From Saccharopolyspora indica (GTDB lineage: Bacteria > Actinomycetota > Actinomycetes > Mycobacteriales > Pseudonocardiaceae), in the NCBI RefSeq assembly GCF_027853965.1, contig NZ_JAQGLB010000002.1:186001-250000 (forward strand): a stretch of DNA of 64,000 nucleotides, in the 5' to 3' direction. The notes below the pieces were generated by a model. The model was not told the origin of the DNA, made no database searches, and saw only the letters and a list, made by a program, of their open reading frames with translations. Position 1 is the stretch's first letter. The number at the start of each line of letters is the position of its first letter. Made by a program: the position numbers and the translations under genes. Of this stretch, positions 23,845 to 33,029 are shown in pieces.

Positions 23845-24609
23845 ATGTCCGAGACGCAGCTGCTGGCCAGCGCCGCACCGAACGCGGCGGCCGACGTCCA
23901 CTACTCGCTGCTGGTGGCCAGAGACTCCGACGAAGTGCACGCCGCGCAACGCCTGCGCTACCAGGTGTTCGCCGAGGAGATGGGGGCCACGGTCACCGGT
24001 CGGGAGTTCGGCGTCGACCGGGACTCCTTCGACGACCACTGCGACCACCTGATCGTCCGGGAGGACAACTCCGGGGCGGTCGTCGGGACCTACCGGATGC
24101 TTCCGCCGGGCCGGGCGGCGGAAGCCGGGATGCTCTATTCGGAAACCGAGTTCGACCTGTCCGCGCTGGCTCCGCTGCGTTCCTCGCTGGTGGAGACCGG
24201 CCGCTCGTGCGTGCACCCGGAGCACCGCAACGGGGCCGTGATCGGCCTGGTGTGGACGGGGATCGCGCGGTACATGCTGCTGCACGGGCACCGGATGCTC
24301 GCCGGCTGCGCGTCCGTGCCGCTCGACGACGGCGGTGTGCTGGCTTCGCACGTGTGGAACGCGGTGTCGGCGAAGCACTACGCGCCCGAGGAGCACCGCG
24401 TGCACCCGCACCGGCCTTGGGAGCCGATCGACGTCACCGGCCGCGCTCAGCTGCCGCCGCTGCTCAAGGGGTACCTGCGGTTGGGTGCGCAGGTGTGCGG
24501 GCGCCCGGCGCACGATCCGGACTTCGACGTCGCCGACTTCTTCGTGCTGCTGGATCTGGACCGCGCGGACCAGCGCTACCTGCGGTTCTTCCTGGGCGAT
24601 GCGGCATGA
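23845..24609 (+). CDS. OlsB-like GNAT-fold N-acyltransferase
   Basis: This 254-residue protein resembles OlsB (ornithine-acyl[ACP] N-acyltransferase) and the autoinducer-synthase branch of the GNAT fold. Supporting segments are AAQRLRYQVFAEEMGATV, DHCDHLIV, GTYRMLPP, the conserved ETGRSCVHPEHR, and DFFVLLDL near the end. In the ornithine lipid pathway it would transfer a 3-hydroxyacyl group to ornithine. Its ATGA overlap with the downstream acyltransferase makes an OlsB-OlsA-like operon. The M. tuberculosis counterpart appears to be Rv3027c. Substrate is inferred, not shown. Confidence 0.72.
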   Translation: MSETQLLASAAPNAAADVHYSLLVARDSDEVHAAQRLRYQVFAEEMGATVTGREFGVDRDSFDDHCDHLIVREDNSGAVVGTYRMLPPGRAAEAGMLYSETEFDLSALAPLRSSLVETGRSCVHPEHRNGAVIGLVWTGIARYMLLHGHRMLAGCASVPLDDGGVLASHVWNAVSAKHYAPEEHRVHPHRPWEPIDVTGRAQLPPLLKGYLRLGAQVCGRPAHDPDFDVADFFVLLDLDRADQRYLRFFLGDAA

Positions 24610-25445
24610 ACCACCCGTGGATGCCGGTTTCGCCGTGCGGTGACCAGTGCATGCCGCCGCGGGACCGCGATGACGAGGTCGGCCTGCTGCACCTGGTCCT
24701 GCGCCTGGGCGGGGTCGTCGGGCTGCTGCTCGGCGGGTGCGTGCTGGCGCTGGTGCTGCCGGTGCTGGGCCCGGTGCGGCGGCAGCAGGCGATGGTGGCG
24801 TGGTTCCGGGCGCTGCTGCGCGCCTTGGGCATCCGGATGGTGCTCGACGGCGGGATGACCGCTGGTGGTGCGCTGGTGGTGTGCAACCACGTGTCGTGGC
24901 TGGACATCGTCGCGCTGCAGGTGCTGTGCCCGATGCGGATGCTGGCCAAGGTCGAGGTCGGGTCGTGGCCGGTGCTGGGTTCGCTGGCCGGGCGGGCGGG
25001 CACGGTCTACATCGACCGCGAGCGGTTGTCGGCGCTGCCGGGCTCGGTGCGGACCATCGCCGACGAGCTGCGGGCCGGTGCGGTGATCGGCGCTTTCCCG
25101 GAGGGCACCACCTGGTGCGGTCGGGAGATCGGGACGTTCCGGCCGGCGGTCTTCCAGGCCGCGCTCGACGCCGGGGCGCGGATGCAGCCGGTGGCGCTGC
25201 GGTTCCGCGACCGGGCGGGCCGGTTCACCACGGCGGCGGCCTTCCTCGGGGAGACGACGCTGGTCAGCTCGGTGCTGGCGGTGGCCCGCACCCGCGGGCT
25301 GGTGGTCGAGGTGGTCGTGCTGCCTGAACTGCACGGCAGCGATCGCCGGGAGCTGGCCAGGCGGGCTCGGGAGTCGATCGCGACGGCCAGCGGGGCGACG
25401 TGCGGGCACCGCCTCGAACAGCCCGGGCACGACCTCGCCGCGTGA
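24606..25445 (+). CDS. OlsA/PlsC-like 1-acylglycerol-3-phosphate-type O-acyltransferase
   Basis: This 279-residue membrane-associated acyltransferase has the NHVSWLD motif (catalytic H95 and D100) and block FPEGTTWCG, both diagnostic of the PlsC superfamily. A hydrophobic segment (about residues 27-55) anchors it to the membrane. The ATG at 24606 overlaps the preceding TGA. Pairing with an OlsB-like gene points to the second step of ornithine-lipid synthesis (lyso-ornithine lipid O-acylation), though a phospholipid role is also possible. The sequence near Rv3026c of M. tuberculosis has the same arrangement. Confidence 0.8.
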   Translation: MNHPWMPVSPCGDQCMPPRDRDDEVGLLHLVLRLGGVVGLLLGGCVLALVLPVLGPVRRQQAMVAWFRALLRALGIRMVLDGGMTAGGALVVCNHVSWLDIVALQVLCPMRMLAKVEVGSWPVLGSLAGRAGTVYIDRERLSALPGSVRTIADELRAGAVIGAFPEGTTWCGREIGTFRPAVFQAALDAGARMQPVALRFRDRAGRFTTAAAFLGETTLVSSVLAVARTRGLVVEVVVLPELHGSDRRELARRARESIATASGATCGHRLEQPGHDLAA

Positions 25446-25520
25446 GCTCGACTGCGCTGAAGGGGGAGTCTTCCCAAGATCGCTGGACCTCCAGTGCGGT
25501 GGAGGGTGCAGGCTGGCCGG

Positions 25521-26885
25521 GTGGCCACTGCCGAGACATCTCGAAGTGTTCTGTGGAATCCGCGACGTCGCACCTTCACCGCGGGTCTGGTCCTGGTCAT
25601 CACCCTCGTCGCCTTCGAGGCGATGGGACTGGGCACCGCGCTGCCCACGATCGTCGCCGAGTTCGGCGCGCAGCACTGGTACTCCTGGCCGTTCACCGTC
25701 TTCCTCGCCGCGAGCGCGATCGGGACGGTGATCGGCGGCCGCCTGTCCGACCGCCGCGGCCCGGCGGTGCCGCTGCTGCTGGCGCTGCCCACCTTCGCGG
25801 TCGGGCTGCTGGTCGCGGGCTTCGCGACGAACATGCTGGTCCTGCTGGTGGCTCGGGTGCTGCAGGGGCTGGCCGGTGGCGTGCTGATCGTCGCGCTGTA
25901 CGTGATGATCGCCCGCGTCTTCCCGGAGGAGCACCGCCCGGCCGCGTTCGGCGCGCTGTCCTCGGCGTGGGTGGTGCCCGCGCTGGTCGGGCCGGTGGTG
26001 TCGGGCGCGCTGACCGAGCAGGCGAGCTGGCGGTGGGTCTTCCTCGGGCTGGCTCCGCTGGTGTGCATCGGCGCGGTGATGCTGGTGCCCACGGCGCGCC
26101 GGTTCGGTGCGCGCTCGGCGGATCCGCCGGTGCCGCGGCCCGGGTTGCCGCTGGCCGCGGTGGGTGCGGCCGGTGGTGTCGTGGCGTTGAACTGGGCGGC
26201 GCAGGACCCGTCGTGGAGCTCGTTGCTCGTCGGTCTGGTCGGGGTCGCGGCGCTGGTGCCCTCGCTGCGCCTGCTGCTGCCCAAGGGCACCTTGCGCGCC
26301 CGGCCGGGGATTCCGCGGATGGTGCTCTCGCGGGGATTGCTCTCCGGCCTGTTCTTCACCGCGCAGGCGTTCGTCCCCTTGGCGTTGACCGTGGTGCACC
26401 ACTACTCGCCGACGACCGCGGGCGTGCCGTTGACGGTGGGCTCGGTCGGTTGGACCGCCGGGGCGCTGTGGCAGAGCAGGCAGCGGGACCTCCGTCGCGA
26501 GCGCGTGGTGGCGGCCGGGTTCGCGCTGGTCGGCACCGGCATCGCCGGGCTCGCGCTGAGCCTGCCCGCGTGGGGCCCGCACGGGCTGGTCTTCGCGTGC
26601 TGGTTCGTCGCCGGTTGCGGGATGGGCATCGGGGTGACCAGCACCTCGGTGCGGGTGCTGTCGCTGTCGGCGGAGGGCGAGCGCGGGTTCAACTCGGCCG
26701 CGCTGCAGATCTCGGACATGCTCGGCCAGGCCGCGCTGGTCGGCCTGGGCGGCGTGGTGGTCGCCGCGCTCGCCACCTCGGCGAGCCCGGCGAGGGGTGT
26801 CGCGCCGCTGGACCTGGCGCTGCTGGTGGCGGCGCTGCTGACGGCGTTGGCGCTGGTGCGCGCGACTCGCAACCGGACGTCCTGA
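25521..26885 (+). CDS. MFS multidrug transporter
   Basis: This 454-residue major facilitator protein has motif A-like GGRLSDRRGPAVPLL after the second helix and motif ARVLQGLAGGVLIVALYVMIARVFP, with hydrophobic segments to the C-terminus. It resembles the drug:H+ antiporter-2 class. The start is GTG 25521; an upstream in-frame GTG (25494) is possible. It follows the acyltransferase gene by 75 bp and precedes the cysteine desulfurase by 44 bp. The substrate is unknown. Confidence 0.85.
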   Translation: MATAETSRSVLWNPRRRTFTAGLVLVITLVAFEAMGLGTALPTIVAEFGAQHWYSWPFTVFLAASAIGTVIGGRLSDRRGPAVPLLLALPTFAVGLLVAGFATNMLVLLVARVLQGLAGGVLIVALYVMIARVFPEEHRPAAFGALSSAWVVPALVGPVVSGALTEQASWRWVFLGLAPLVCIGAVMLVPTARRFGARSADPPVPRPGLPLAAVGAAGGVVALNWAAQDPSWSSLLVGLVGVAALVPSLRLLLPKGTLRARPGIPRMVLSRGLLSGLFFTAQAFVPLALTVVHHYSPTTAGVPLTVGSVGWTAGALWQSRQRDLRRERVVAAGFALVGTGIAGLALSLPAWGPHGLVFACWFVAGCGMGIGVTSTSVRVLSLSAEGERGFNSAALQISDMLGQAALVGLGGVVVAALATSASPARGVAPLDLALLVAALLTALALVRATRNRTS

Positions 26886-26929
26886 CCAGCGGCTTCCGCT
26901 CGGTCGGCCTGCATTACCCTGGATGAGCG

Positions 26930-28165
26930 ATGACCTACCTCGACCACGCTGCCACCACACCCATGCGGCCAGGGGCAGTCGCTGCGCTCAGCGAGGCGTT
27001 GACCCGGATCGGCAACGCCTCGTCGCTGCACACCTCGGGCCGCCGGGCGCGGCGCGCGGTGGAGGAGTCGCGGGAGGACATCGCGGACGCGCTGGGTGCC
27101 CGGCCGTCCGAGGTGCTGTTCACCGCGGGCGGGACCGAGAGCGACAACCTGGCGGTCAAGGGGATCTTCTGGGCCCGCCGGGCCGAGGACCCGGCGCGCC
27201 GCCGCATCCTGGCCTCGATGGTGGAGCACCACGCGGTGCTCGACGCCCTCGAATGGCTGGCCGAGCACGAGGGCGCCGAGATCACCTGGCTGAGCGTCGA
27301 CGAGCACGGGCGGGTGCGCCCGGAGGTGTTCGAGGCGGCGCTGGCGGAGAACCCGGGCGACGTGGCGCTGGCCACGGTCATGTGGGCGAACAACGAGGTC
27401 GGCACGGTCAACCCGGTCGCGGAGCTGGCCGTCGTCGCCCAGCGCCACGGGGTGCCGCTGCACACCGATGCGGTGCAGGCCATCGACACCCTGCCGGTGG
27501 ATTTCGCCGCTTCGGGAACGTCCGCGCTGACCATGACCGGGCACAAGGTCGGCGGCCCGTACGGGGTGGGCGTGCTGCTGCTGGGGCGGGACGTCAAGTG
27601 CACGCCGGTGCTGCACGGCGGCGGTCAGGAGCGCGAAGTGCGCTCCGGCACGCTCGACACCCCTGGTGTGCTGGGGCTGGCCGCTGCGGTCCGGGAGGCC
27701 GTCAACGCTCGCGAGTCGCACGCGCCGAAGCTGGCCGCGCTGCGTGAGGAGCTGATCAGCGGAGTGCGTCGCGAGGTTCCGGACGTGCTGCTCAACGGTG
27801 ATCCCGGGGACGGCGTCGTCGGCGGTGGGCCTTCGCGGCTGCCCGGCAACGCGCACTTCACCTTCCCGGGCTGCGAGGGCGACAGCCTGCTGATGCTGCT
27901 GGACGCCAAGGGCATCGAGTGCTCCACGGGGTCGGCGTGCACCGCCGGGGTCTCCCAGCCCAGCCACGTGCTGCTGGCGATGGGTGCGGAGCCGGAGGCC
28001 GCGCGGGGTTCGCTGCGCTTCTCGCTGGGGCACACCTCGACGGCGGCCGATGTACAGGCACTCACCGAGGCCATCGGGCCGGTGGTGCGACGAGCGCGTA
28101 GCGCCGGTCTGGCCGGGTTGCGCCGATCTTCGGCGGGGCGAACGGCCACCGCCACGGAGGTGTGA
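26930..28165 (+). CDS. iscS: Cysteine desulfurase (NifS/IscS class)
   Basis: This 411-residue pyridoxal-phosphate enzyme takes sulfur from cysteine as an enzyme-bound persulfide. The PLP lysine is K206 in [13 protein letters not shown], and the persulfide cysteine C337 in [16 protein letters not shown] near the start and SMVEHHAVL are typical. A -10-like TACCCT nine bases before the ATG suggests a nearly leaderless transcript. Its stop overlaps the mnmA start, so this desulfurase is the likely sulfur donor for tRNA thiolation. An arginine-rich tail of about 25 residues follows the catalytic domain. Confidence 0.95.
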   Translation: MTYLDHAATTPMRPGAVAALSEALTRIGNASSLHTSGRRARRAVEESREDIADALGARPSEVLFTAGGTESDNLAVKGIFWARRAEDPARRRILASMVEHHAVLDALEWLAEHEGAEITWLSVDEHGRVRPEVFEAALAENPGDVALATVMWANNEVGTVNPVAELAVVAQRHGVPLHTDAVQAIDTLPVDFAASGTSALTMTGHKVGGPYGVGVLLLGRDVKCTPVLHGGGQEREVRSGTLDTPGVLGLAAAVREAVNARESHAPKLAALREELISGVRREVPDVLLNGDPGDGVVGGGPSRLPGNAHFTFPGCEGDSLLMLLDAKGIECSTGSACTAGVSQPSHVLLAMGAEPEAARGSLRFSLGHTSTAADVQALTEAIGPVVRRARSAGLAGLRRSSAGRTATATEV

Positions 28166-29256
28166 GCGTGCGAGTACTGGCAGCCATGAGCGGTGGGGTG
28201 GACTCCGCGGTCGCCGCGGCGCGCGCGGTGCAGGCCGGGCACGACGTCGTCGGGGTGCACCTGGCGCTGTCGGCCAAGCCCGGCACGCTGCGCACCGGCG
28301 CCCGCGGGTGCTGCACGATCGAGGACTCCCACGACGCGCGCCGCGCCGCGGACCTGCTGGGCATCCCGTTCTACGTGTGGGACTTCGCGGAGCGGTTCAC
28401 CGAGGAGGTCATCGAGACCTTCGTCGGCGAGTACGCCGCGGGACGCACCCCGAACCCGTGCCTGACCTGCAACGAGAAGATCAAGTTCGAGGCGCTGCTG
28501 GACAAGGCGATGGCGCTGGGCTTCGACGCGGTCTGCACCGGCCACTACGCCCGGCTGTCCATCGTGGACGGTGTGCCGGAGCTGCGGCGCAGCCGCGACG
28601 AGGGCAAGGACCAGTCCTACGTGCTGGCCTCGCTGACCGCCGAGCAGCTGCGGCACTCGATGTTCCCGCTCGGCGACTCGCTGAAGTCCGAGGTGCGGGC
28701 GGAGGCCGCCGAGCGCGATCTGGCGGTGGCCAAGAAGCCGGACAGCCACGACATCTGCTTCATCCCGGACGGCGACACCCGCAAGTTCCTGGAGGGCAAG
28801 CTCGGCCAGACGCCGGGCAAGCTGGTCGACGCCGACACCGGCGCGGTGCTCGGCGAGCACACCGGGGTGCACGGGTTCACCATCGGTCAGCGCAAGGGCC
28901 TCGGCATCGACGCCCCGGCCGCCGACGGCCGCCCGCGCTACGTGCTGTCGCTGGAACCGGTGTCCGGCACCGTGAAGGTCGGCGCGGCGGAGCGGCTGTC
29001 GGTGACCGAGATCGACGCCAAGCGCCCGATCTGGCCGTCCGAGCAGCCGCTGCCCGGTCCGGTGGAGTGCGTGATCCAGGTCCGCGCGCACGGCGGCACC
29101 GCGGAGGCGGTCGCCGAGGCCGACGGCGACGGCATCCACGTCCAGCTCCGCCAGCCGCTGCGCGGCGTGGCGCCGGGCCAGGCGATCGTCCTGTACCGAC
29201 CGGACGCAGCCGGTGACCTGGTGCTGGGCTCCGGGATCATCGCCGCGACCCGTTGA
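28162..29256 (+). CDS. mnmA: tRNA-specific 2-thiouridylase MnmA
   Basis: This 364-residue enzyme makes 2-thiouridine at the wobble position 34 of Glu, Gln and Lys tRNAs. The PP-loop SGGVDS is at 10-15. The catalytic cysteine pair lies in [12 protein letters not shown] and [12 protein letters not shown], and GQRKGLGI follows. The GTG at 28162 overlaps the desulfurase stop (GTGA); a second GTG at 28168 is also possible. This gene pair matches the iscS-mnmA order of M. tuberculosis. Confidence 0.96.
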   Translation: MSVRVLAAMSGGVDSAVAAARAVQAGHDVVGVHLALSAKPGTLRTGARGCCTIEDSHDARRAADLLGIPFYVWDFAERFTEEVIETFVGEYAAGRTPNPCLTCNEKIKFEALLDKAMALGFDAVCTGHYARLSIVDGVPELRRSRDEGKDQSYVLASLTAEQLRHSMFPLGDSLKSEVRAEAAERDLAVAKKPDSHDICFIPDGDTRKFLEGKLGQTPGKLVDADTGAVLGEHTGVHGFTIGQRKGLGIDAPAADGRPRYVLSLEPVSGTVKVGAAERLSVTEIDAKRPIWPSEQPLPGPVECVIQVRAHGGTAEAVAEADGDGIHVQLRQPLRGVAPGQAIVLYRPDAAGDLVLGSGIIAATR

Positions 29257-29271
29257 GATGGCTTGATTCCA

Positions 29272-29290
29272 GGCTCGTTTTGCGTGGCGG
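29272..29290. repeat. 19-base repeat shared with 50412-50430
   Basis: GGCTCGTTTTGCGTGGCGG occurs here, 16 bases after the mnmA stop, and identically at 50412, 15 bases after the BCCT transporter stop. The rest of this 153-bp gap (to 29409) holds no gene. Confidence 0.7.
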
Positions 29291-29409
29291 TGCGAGTTGC
29301 GGGGGTGGGTTAAGCGCTGCGCGCTTGCGGCAGCTCGTGCTGTTGTGCGCTGCTCCTCGCGGTTGCGGCACGTAGAACGAATCGATCGTCTGGGCGGCAG
29401 CCCGTGAGT

Positions 29410-30240
29410 TCAGGTCGCGATGAGGTCGGCGAGTTGGCCGGGCTGTCCTTCCGTGATCAGATGACCTGCTGACGGGAGCACGCTGAGCGGCAGGCCCAGG
29501 GTGCGCCGCGTGGCAGCGGCCAGGGGACGGCTGGGGAAGTAGCGGTCGTGGTCGCCGACGGCGACGATCCGGTCCACCGCCCGGTCGGCCACCAGGGCCG
29601 GGGCGGGGTCCAGGCTCGATCGGGCGTGCCGGGCGATCAGCGTCATCCACTCCACCAGCTCCGGCCGGGGGAGGTCGCCCGGTGCGAGCATCGTGGCGAG
29701 CAGCCGGGCGCTGTCGGCCGGGCGGCGGCGGAGCAGCCAGGTCGAGGACGCCGCGAGGATGCCGGGTGTGATCCGCGCGCGGACCAAGCCGCCGGGCGAC
29801 AGCAGCACCTGCCGCGATACCAGCGGTGATGCCGTGGCCAGCGCGATCGCCGCGCCCAGCGAATGGCCGACGAGGACGACCGGGGATTCGGAGACCTGGT
29901 CGATCACCTCCGCCAGCCACCGCCCGTACCAGGAATGCCGTTGCGGTGCGGGGATCCGCCGACCGTCGCTGAGGCCCGGTTGGCCGGGGAGGTCGACCAC
30001 GACCACGCGGCACCGCTCGGCGAGCGCGGTCGCCAGCGGCAGGCAGGCGGCCGCGCAGAAGTTGGTCCCGGGCACGAACACCGCGGTCTGGGCTCCGGTG
30101 CCCGCGGTGACCAGGTGCGTTGAGGCGCCGGTGACCGAGATCAGCTGGCGTTGGTGCGGCACGGGCCATGCGTCGAGCTGGTCGGCGCACCACCGCTGGA
30201 TCGCCTTCCGGCCCTGTTCGCCGCGGTAGATGCGGGTCAT
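29410..30240 (-). CDS. Alpha/beta hydrolase
   Basis: This 276-residue hydrolase has nucleophile elbow GHSLGAA, an acid in VGDHDRYFP and His in SAGHLITEGQP near the C-terminus. A probable oxyanion segment is FVPGTNFC. The ATG at 30240 overlaps the stop of the upstream FAD monooxygenase (ATGA), so the two are co-translated. A hydrolase following a flavin hydroxylase suggests oxidation then ring or ester cleavage of an aromatic or ester compound; the substrate is unknown. Confidence 0.85.
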   Translation of the reverse strand: MTRIYRGEQGRKAIQRWCADQLDAWPVPHQRQLISVTGASTHLVTAGTGAQTAVFVPGTNFCAAACLPLATALAERCRVVVVDLPGQPGLSDGRRIPAPQRHSWYGRWLAEVIDQVSESPVVLVGHSLGAAIALATASPLVSRQVLLSPGGLVRARITPGILAASSTWLLRRRPADSARLLATMLAPGDLPRPELVEWMTLIARHARSSLDPAPALVADRAVDRIVAVGDHDRYFPSRPLAAATRRTLGLPLSVLPSAGHLITEGQPGQLADLIAT

Positions 30241-31517
30241 GCCGCGGGGCCTGGCAGGTCGATCGCGTTGGCCGCCCGTTCCAGGTTCTTGGACAGGCCC
30301 GCGGTGGTCGGCAGGTGGTGCATCAGGCGGAACATCTGGTTGCGCAGCCACAGGCCGGTGCTGGTCTTCGGGATGAGCATCCTCCCGCCGTCGTTGACGA
30401 ACTGCTGGTTCTGCGTCACGAAGTTCCGCATCCGGTGTTCGTAGCCGCGGAACGCCGCGCGGTGGTCGCCGTTGGCCGCGTGCAGTTCGCGCGCCAGCAC
30501 GTAGGCGCCGACCAGCGCCAGGCTGGAGCCCTGGCCGGACAACGGGGACGGGCCGTACCCCGCGTCGCCGACCAGCGCCACGCGACCGCGGGTCCAGCTG
30601 TCCATCCGGATCTGGGTGATCGAGTCGAAGTAGAGGTCCGGCGCGCTGCGGGCGGCTTCGAGCAGCTGCGGCACGATCCAGCGCTCGTTGCGGAACGCCT
30701 TGTCCAGCAGCGCGAGCTGGGTGCCCGGGTCGCGGTGGTCGAAGCGCAGCCGCGGGGACGCGAAGGCGAGAATCGCCTTCGCGCCGCGGTCGGCCTTCGA
30801 CCGGTACAGACCGGCGAGCCTGCCGGGCGTGTTGTGCAGCACGGCCCAGCGGTCCAGGTCGAGGAAGTTCTCCGTGCTGAAGATCGAGATGTGGTAGCCC
30901 AGGTAGCGGGTGAAGCCCGACTCCGGGCCGAACACCAGGTCCCGGACGTTGGAGTGCAGCCCGTCCGCGCCGATCACGAGGTCGAACTCGCGGGGCTCGG
31001 CCCGCTCGAACGTCACGCGGACCGCGTCGGCGTCCTGCTCGATCGCCGCGATGGAGTCGCTGAAGAGGTGCTCGACGCCATCTGTTCGTTCGTGCAGGAT
31101 CCGGCCCAGCGTGCCGCGCATGATCTCGACGTCACCGGGGCTGTTCATCAGCTCGCCCGTGCGCACGTCGGCCAGCGGGCGGCTGCGGGGGCCGAGGACG
31201 GTTATGCCCCGCATACCGGTGCAGGCCTCCCGGATCTGGGGCAGGACGCCCATCCGCTCGGCGACGGTGATCGCTGCACCGCGCACGTCGATCGCGTAGC
31301 CACCGTCGCGGATCTCGGGCGCCCGCTCCACGACCGTCGGGTGGAAGCCGTGTTCGCGCAGCCAGAACGCCAGCGCCGGCCCGGCGATGCTGGCTCCGGA
31401 GATCAGGACGGTGCCGCCTCTCCGGGATTTTGCTGTCCCGCCTCTCCGGGATTTTTCAGTGGTGGTTGCGTTCGGCGTTGTTCTCGCGTTGTGCGGTTTC
31501 TTGTGGCTGGGTTGCAT
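30237..31517 (-). CDS. FAD-dependent monooxygenase with cassette-derived N-terminus
   Basis: This 426-residue class A flavoprotein hydroxylase has FAD motif VLISGASIAGPALAF (residues 37-51), the DG motif in VIGADGLHSNVRDLVFG, and the second FAD motif GDAGYGPSPLSGQGSSLAL. Before it lie about 35 residues that are not part of the fold: MQPSHKKPHNAR, then a tandem KSRRGGT. These are encoded by the 120-bp cassette and there is no alternative ATG, GTG or TTG between them and the FAD motif. The cassette therefore supplies the RBS and start codon. Divergent TetR operators lie just upstream. Confidence 0.85.
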   Translation of the reverse strand: MQPSHKKPHNARTTPNATTTEKSRRGGTAKSRRGGTVLISGASIAGPALAFWLREHGFHPTVVERAPEIRDGGYAIDVRGAAITVAERMGVLPQIREACTGMRGITVLGPRSRPLADVRTGELMNSPGDVEIMRGTLGRILHERTDGVEHLFSDSIAAIEQDADAVRVTFERAEPREFDLVIGADGLHSNVRDLVFGPESGFTRYLGYHISIFSTENFLDLDRWAVLHNTPGRLAGLYRSKADRGAKAILAFASPRLRFDHRDPGTQLALLDKAFRNERWIVPQLLEAARSAPDLYFDSITQIRMDSWTRGRVALVGDAGYGPSPLSGQGSSLALVGAYVLARELHAANGDHRAAFRGYEHRMRNFVTQNQQFVNDGGRMLIPKTSTGLWLRNQMFRLMHHLPTTAGLSKNLERAANAIDLPGPAA

Positions 31518-31556
31518 CACGGTCCCCTGAGGTGCGGTTGGGCAGGACTCCGGTTG
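31437..31556. repeat. 120-bp dispersed cassette, copy 2
   Basis: This copy is near-identical to 9043-9161. Here the micro-ORF stop has been lost and the frame runs on into the monooxygenase. A 17-base segment at its inner edge (CCGCCTCTCCGGGATTT) is repeated in tandem at 31414 and 31438, giving the doubled KSRRGGT peptide. The outer edge ends 38 bp before the first TetR operator. Confidence 0.8.
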
Positions 31557-31593
31557 AGACAAGGGGGCGTCTGAGGCCACGGTAGACCTATTG

Positions 31594-31628
31594 CTTACCG
31601 GTCGGCAAGTAACTTACCGGTCGGCAAG
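31594..31628. promoter_or_regulatory. Twin TetR-type operators
   Basis: CTTACCGGTCGGCAAG occurs twice exactly (31594-31609 and 31613-31628), each a near-palindrome (CTTACCG/CGGCAAG), with centres 19 bp apart. This is the classic form of a tandem TetR dimer site. It lies between the divergent monooxygenase operon and the TetR gene and should control both. Confidence 0.75.
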
Positions 31629-31657
31629 CACTAGGATCCTCGGTGAGGAGGACGCCG

Positions 31658-32179
31658 ATGCCGAGGACACGGGTCGACACCAGCGCGGAGATCCGCGCGG
31701 TCGCCGCCGAGCTGTTCGCCCAGCAGGGGGTCGAGAAGACCAGCCTGCGCGAGGTCGCCGAGCAGCTCGGCATCACCAAAGCGGCGCTGTACTACCACTT
31801 TCCGTCCAAAGCGGACCTGGTGCGCGGCATCGTGCAACCGCTGCTCGACGACGTGGAGACGCTGCTGGCCGAGAGCGAGGGCAGCGATGCGACGCGATTC
31901 CTGACCGACTACTTCGACGCGGTGCTGCGCCATCGGCGGGTGCTCCAGCTGGTCATCCGGGACGTGGGGGCGTTGGCGCAGCTCGGTCTGGTGGAGCAGA
32001 TGCTCAACTGGCGCGAGCGGATCTACCACGTGCTGGTGAGCGCCGACGCCACGCCCGCGCAGATCGCCAAGGCGACGGTCGCGATCGGCGGGCTGCAGGA
32101 CTGCGCGCTCACCGAAGGTCCGGTGGAGGACTTCCGCGACGCGGCGCTCGCGGCGGCGATCGCCGCGCTGCGCAGCTGA
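31658..32179 (+). CDS. TetR-family repressor
   Basis: This 173-residue regulator has N-terminal HTH AAELFAQQGVEKTSLREVAE then LGITKAALYYHFPSKADL, followed by a helical ligand domain. The ATG at 31658 is favoured over an upstream one by GAGGAGG six bases before. Twin operators lie immediately upstream. It probably represses the divergent FAD monooxygenase/hydrolase operon and itself, released by the operon's substrate. Confidence 0.9.
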   Translation: MPRTRVDTSAEIRAVAAELFAQQGVEKTSLREVAEQLGITKAALYYHFPSKADLVRGIVQPLLDDVETLLAESEGSDATRFLTDYFDAVLRHRRVLQLVIRDVGALAQLGLVEQMLNWRERIYHVLVSADATPAQIAKATVAIGGLQDCALTEGPVEDFRDAALAAAIAALRS

Positions 32180-32217
32180 GCTTGCCTCGTCGCCAGCGGT
32201 GACGACATGATCACCGC

Positions 32218-32997
32218 ATGATTCACGTGACCGAGCGGGGAGATGGCGAGCGCGCGGTGTTCGTGCACGGCTCGGGTTCCTGGGCGACGCACGACGCGTT
32301 CGGCTTCGGTGCGCAGCTCCCGCTCGCCGAGGACTTCCGGATCGTGCTGCCGGATCGGCGCGGCTACGGCGGCAGCCCGGACGTCGAGCGCAGCGACTAC
32401 GCGCAGGACGCCGAGGACATCGCGGAATTGCTCGACGGCGGCGCGCATCTCGTCGGGCACTCCTCGGGCGGTGTGGTCGCGATGCTCGCGGCGACGCTCG
32501 CTCCCGGCTCTGTGCGGTCGTTGACGCTGATCGAGCCCGCGTGCTTTCAAGTCGCTGCGGACGCGCCACTGGTTGCTGCGGCTCTAGAGCGCAACCGGAC
32601 AGCTGTCGCGTCGGTGCCACCGGATCTCCCGGACGCCGATCTGGTGCGCCTCAACTTCGAGTCGGTCGGCTTCGAAGCACCCGAGCCCACCCCGGAACTG
32701 GCGCGCGCCACGCGGACCGCGCTGAACGAGTTCCCGGCCTGGGAGGCGCAGATCCCGCTCGACCGCCTCGGTGCGTTCCCGAAGCTGGTGGTCACCGGTA
32801 CCTGGGAGAACGCGCCGCAGGCCTACCGGGAGCACGGCGGCGAGCCGATCATGCAATGCGCTCAGGTCACCGCCGAACGCATCGGTGCGGAGCTGCTGCG
32901 GGTGGACGATGCGTCGCACTGGCCGCACAGCCAGCGCGCGGACGTCGTCAATGCGGCGCTGCGCGAGTTCTGGAAAGCAGGTGCGTTGCGCGGTTAG
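32218..32997 (+). CDS. Alpha/beta hydrolase
   Basis: This 259-residue hydrolase has oxyanion segment FVHGSGSWATHD, nucleophile elbow GHSSGGVV and His in DDASHWPHSQR. The order matches the alpha/beta hydrolase superfamily of esterases and C-C hydrolases. It starts at ATG 32218 without a clear SD, 38 bp after the TetR gene, and ends 32 bp before the acyl-CoA synthetase start, so it could belong to either unit. Confidence 0.85.
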   Translation: MIHVTERGDGERAVFVHGSGSWATHDAFGFGAQLPLAEDFRIVLPDRRGYGGSPDVERSDYAQDAEDIAELLDGGAHLVGHSSGGVVAMLAATLAPGSVRSLTLIEPACFQVAADAPLVAAALERNRTAVASVPPDLPDADLVRLNFESVGFEAPEPTPELARATRTALNEFPAWEAQIPLDRLGAFPKLVVTGTWENAPQAYREHGGEPIMQCAQVTAERIGAELLRVDDASHWPHSQRADVVNAALREFWKAGALRG

Positions 32998-33029
32998 TGT
33001 CTGGGACCACCCGCGCCGATGGAGGCCCC

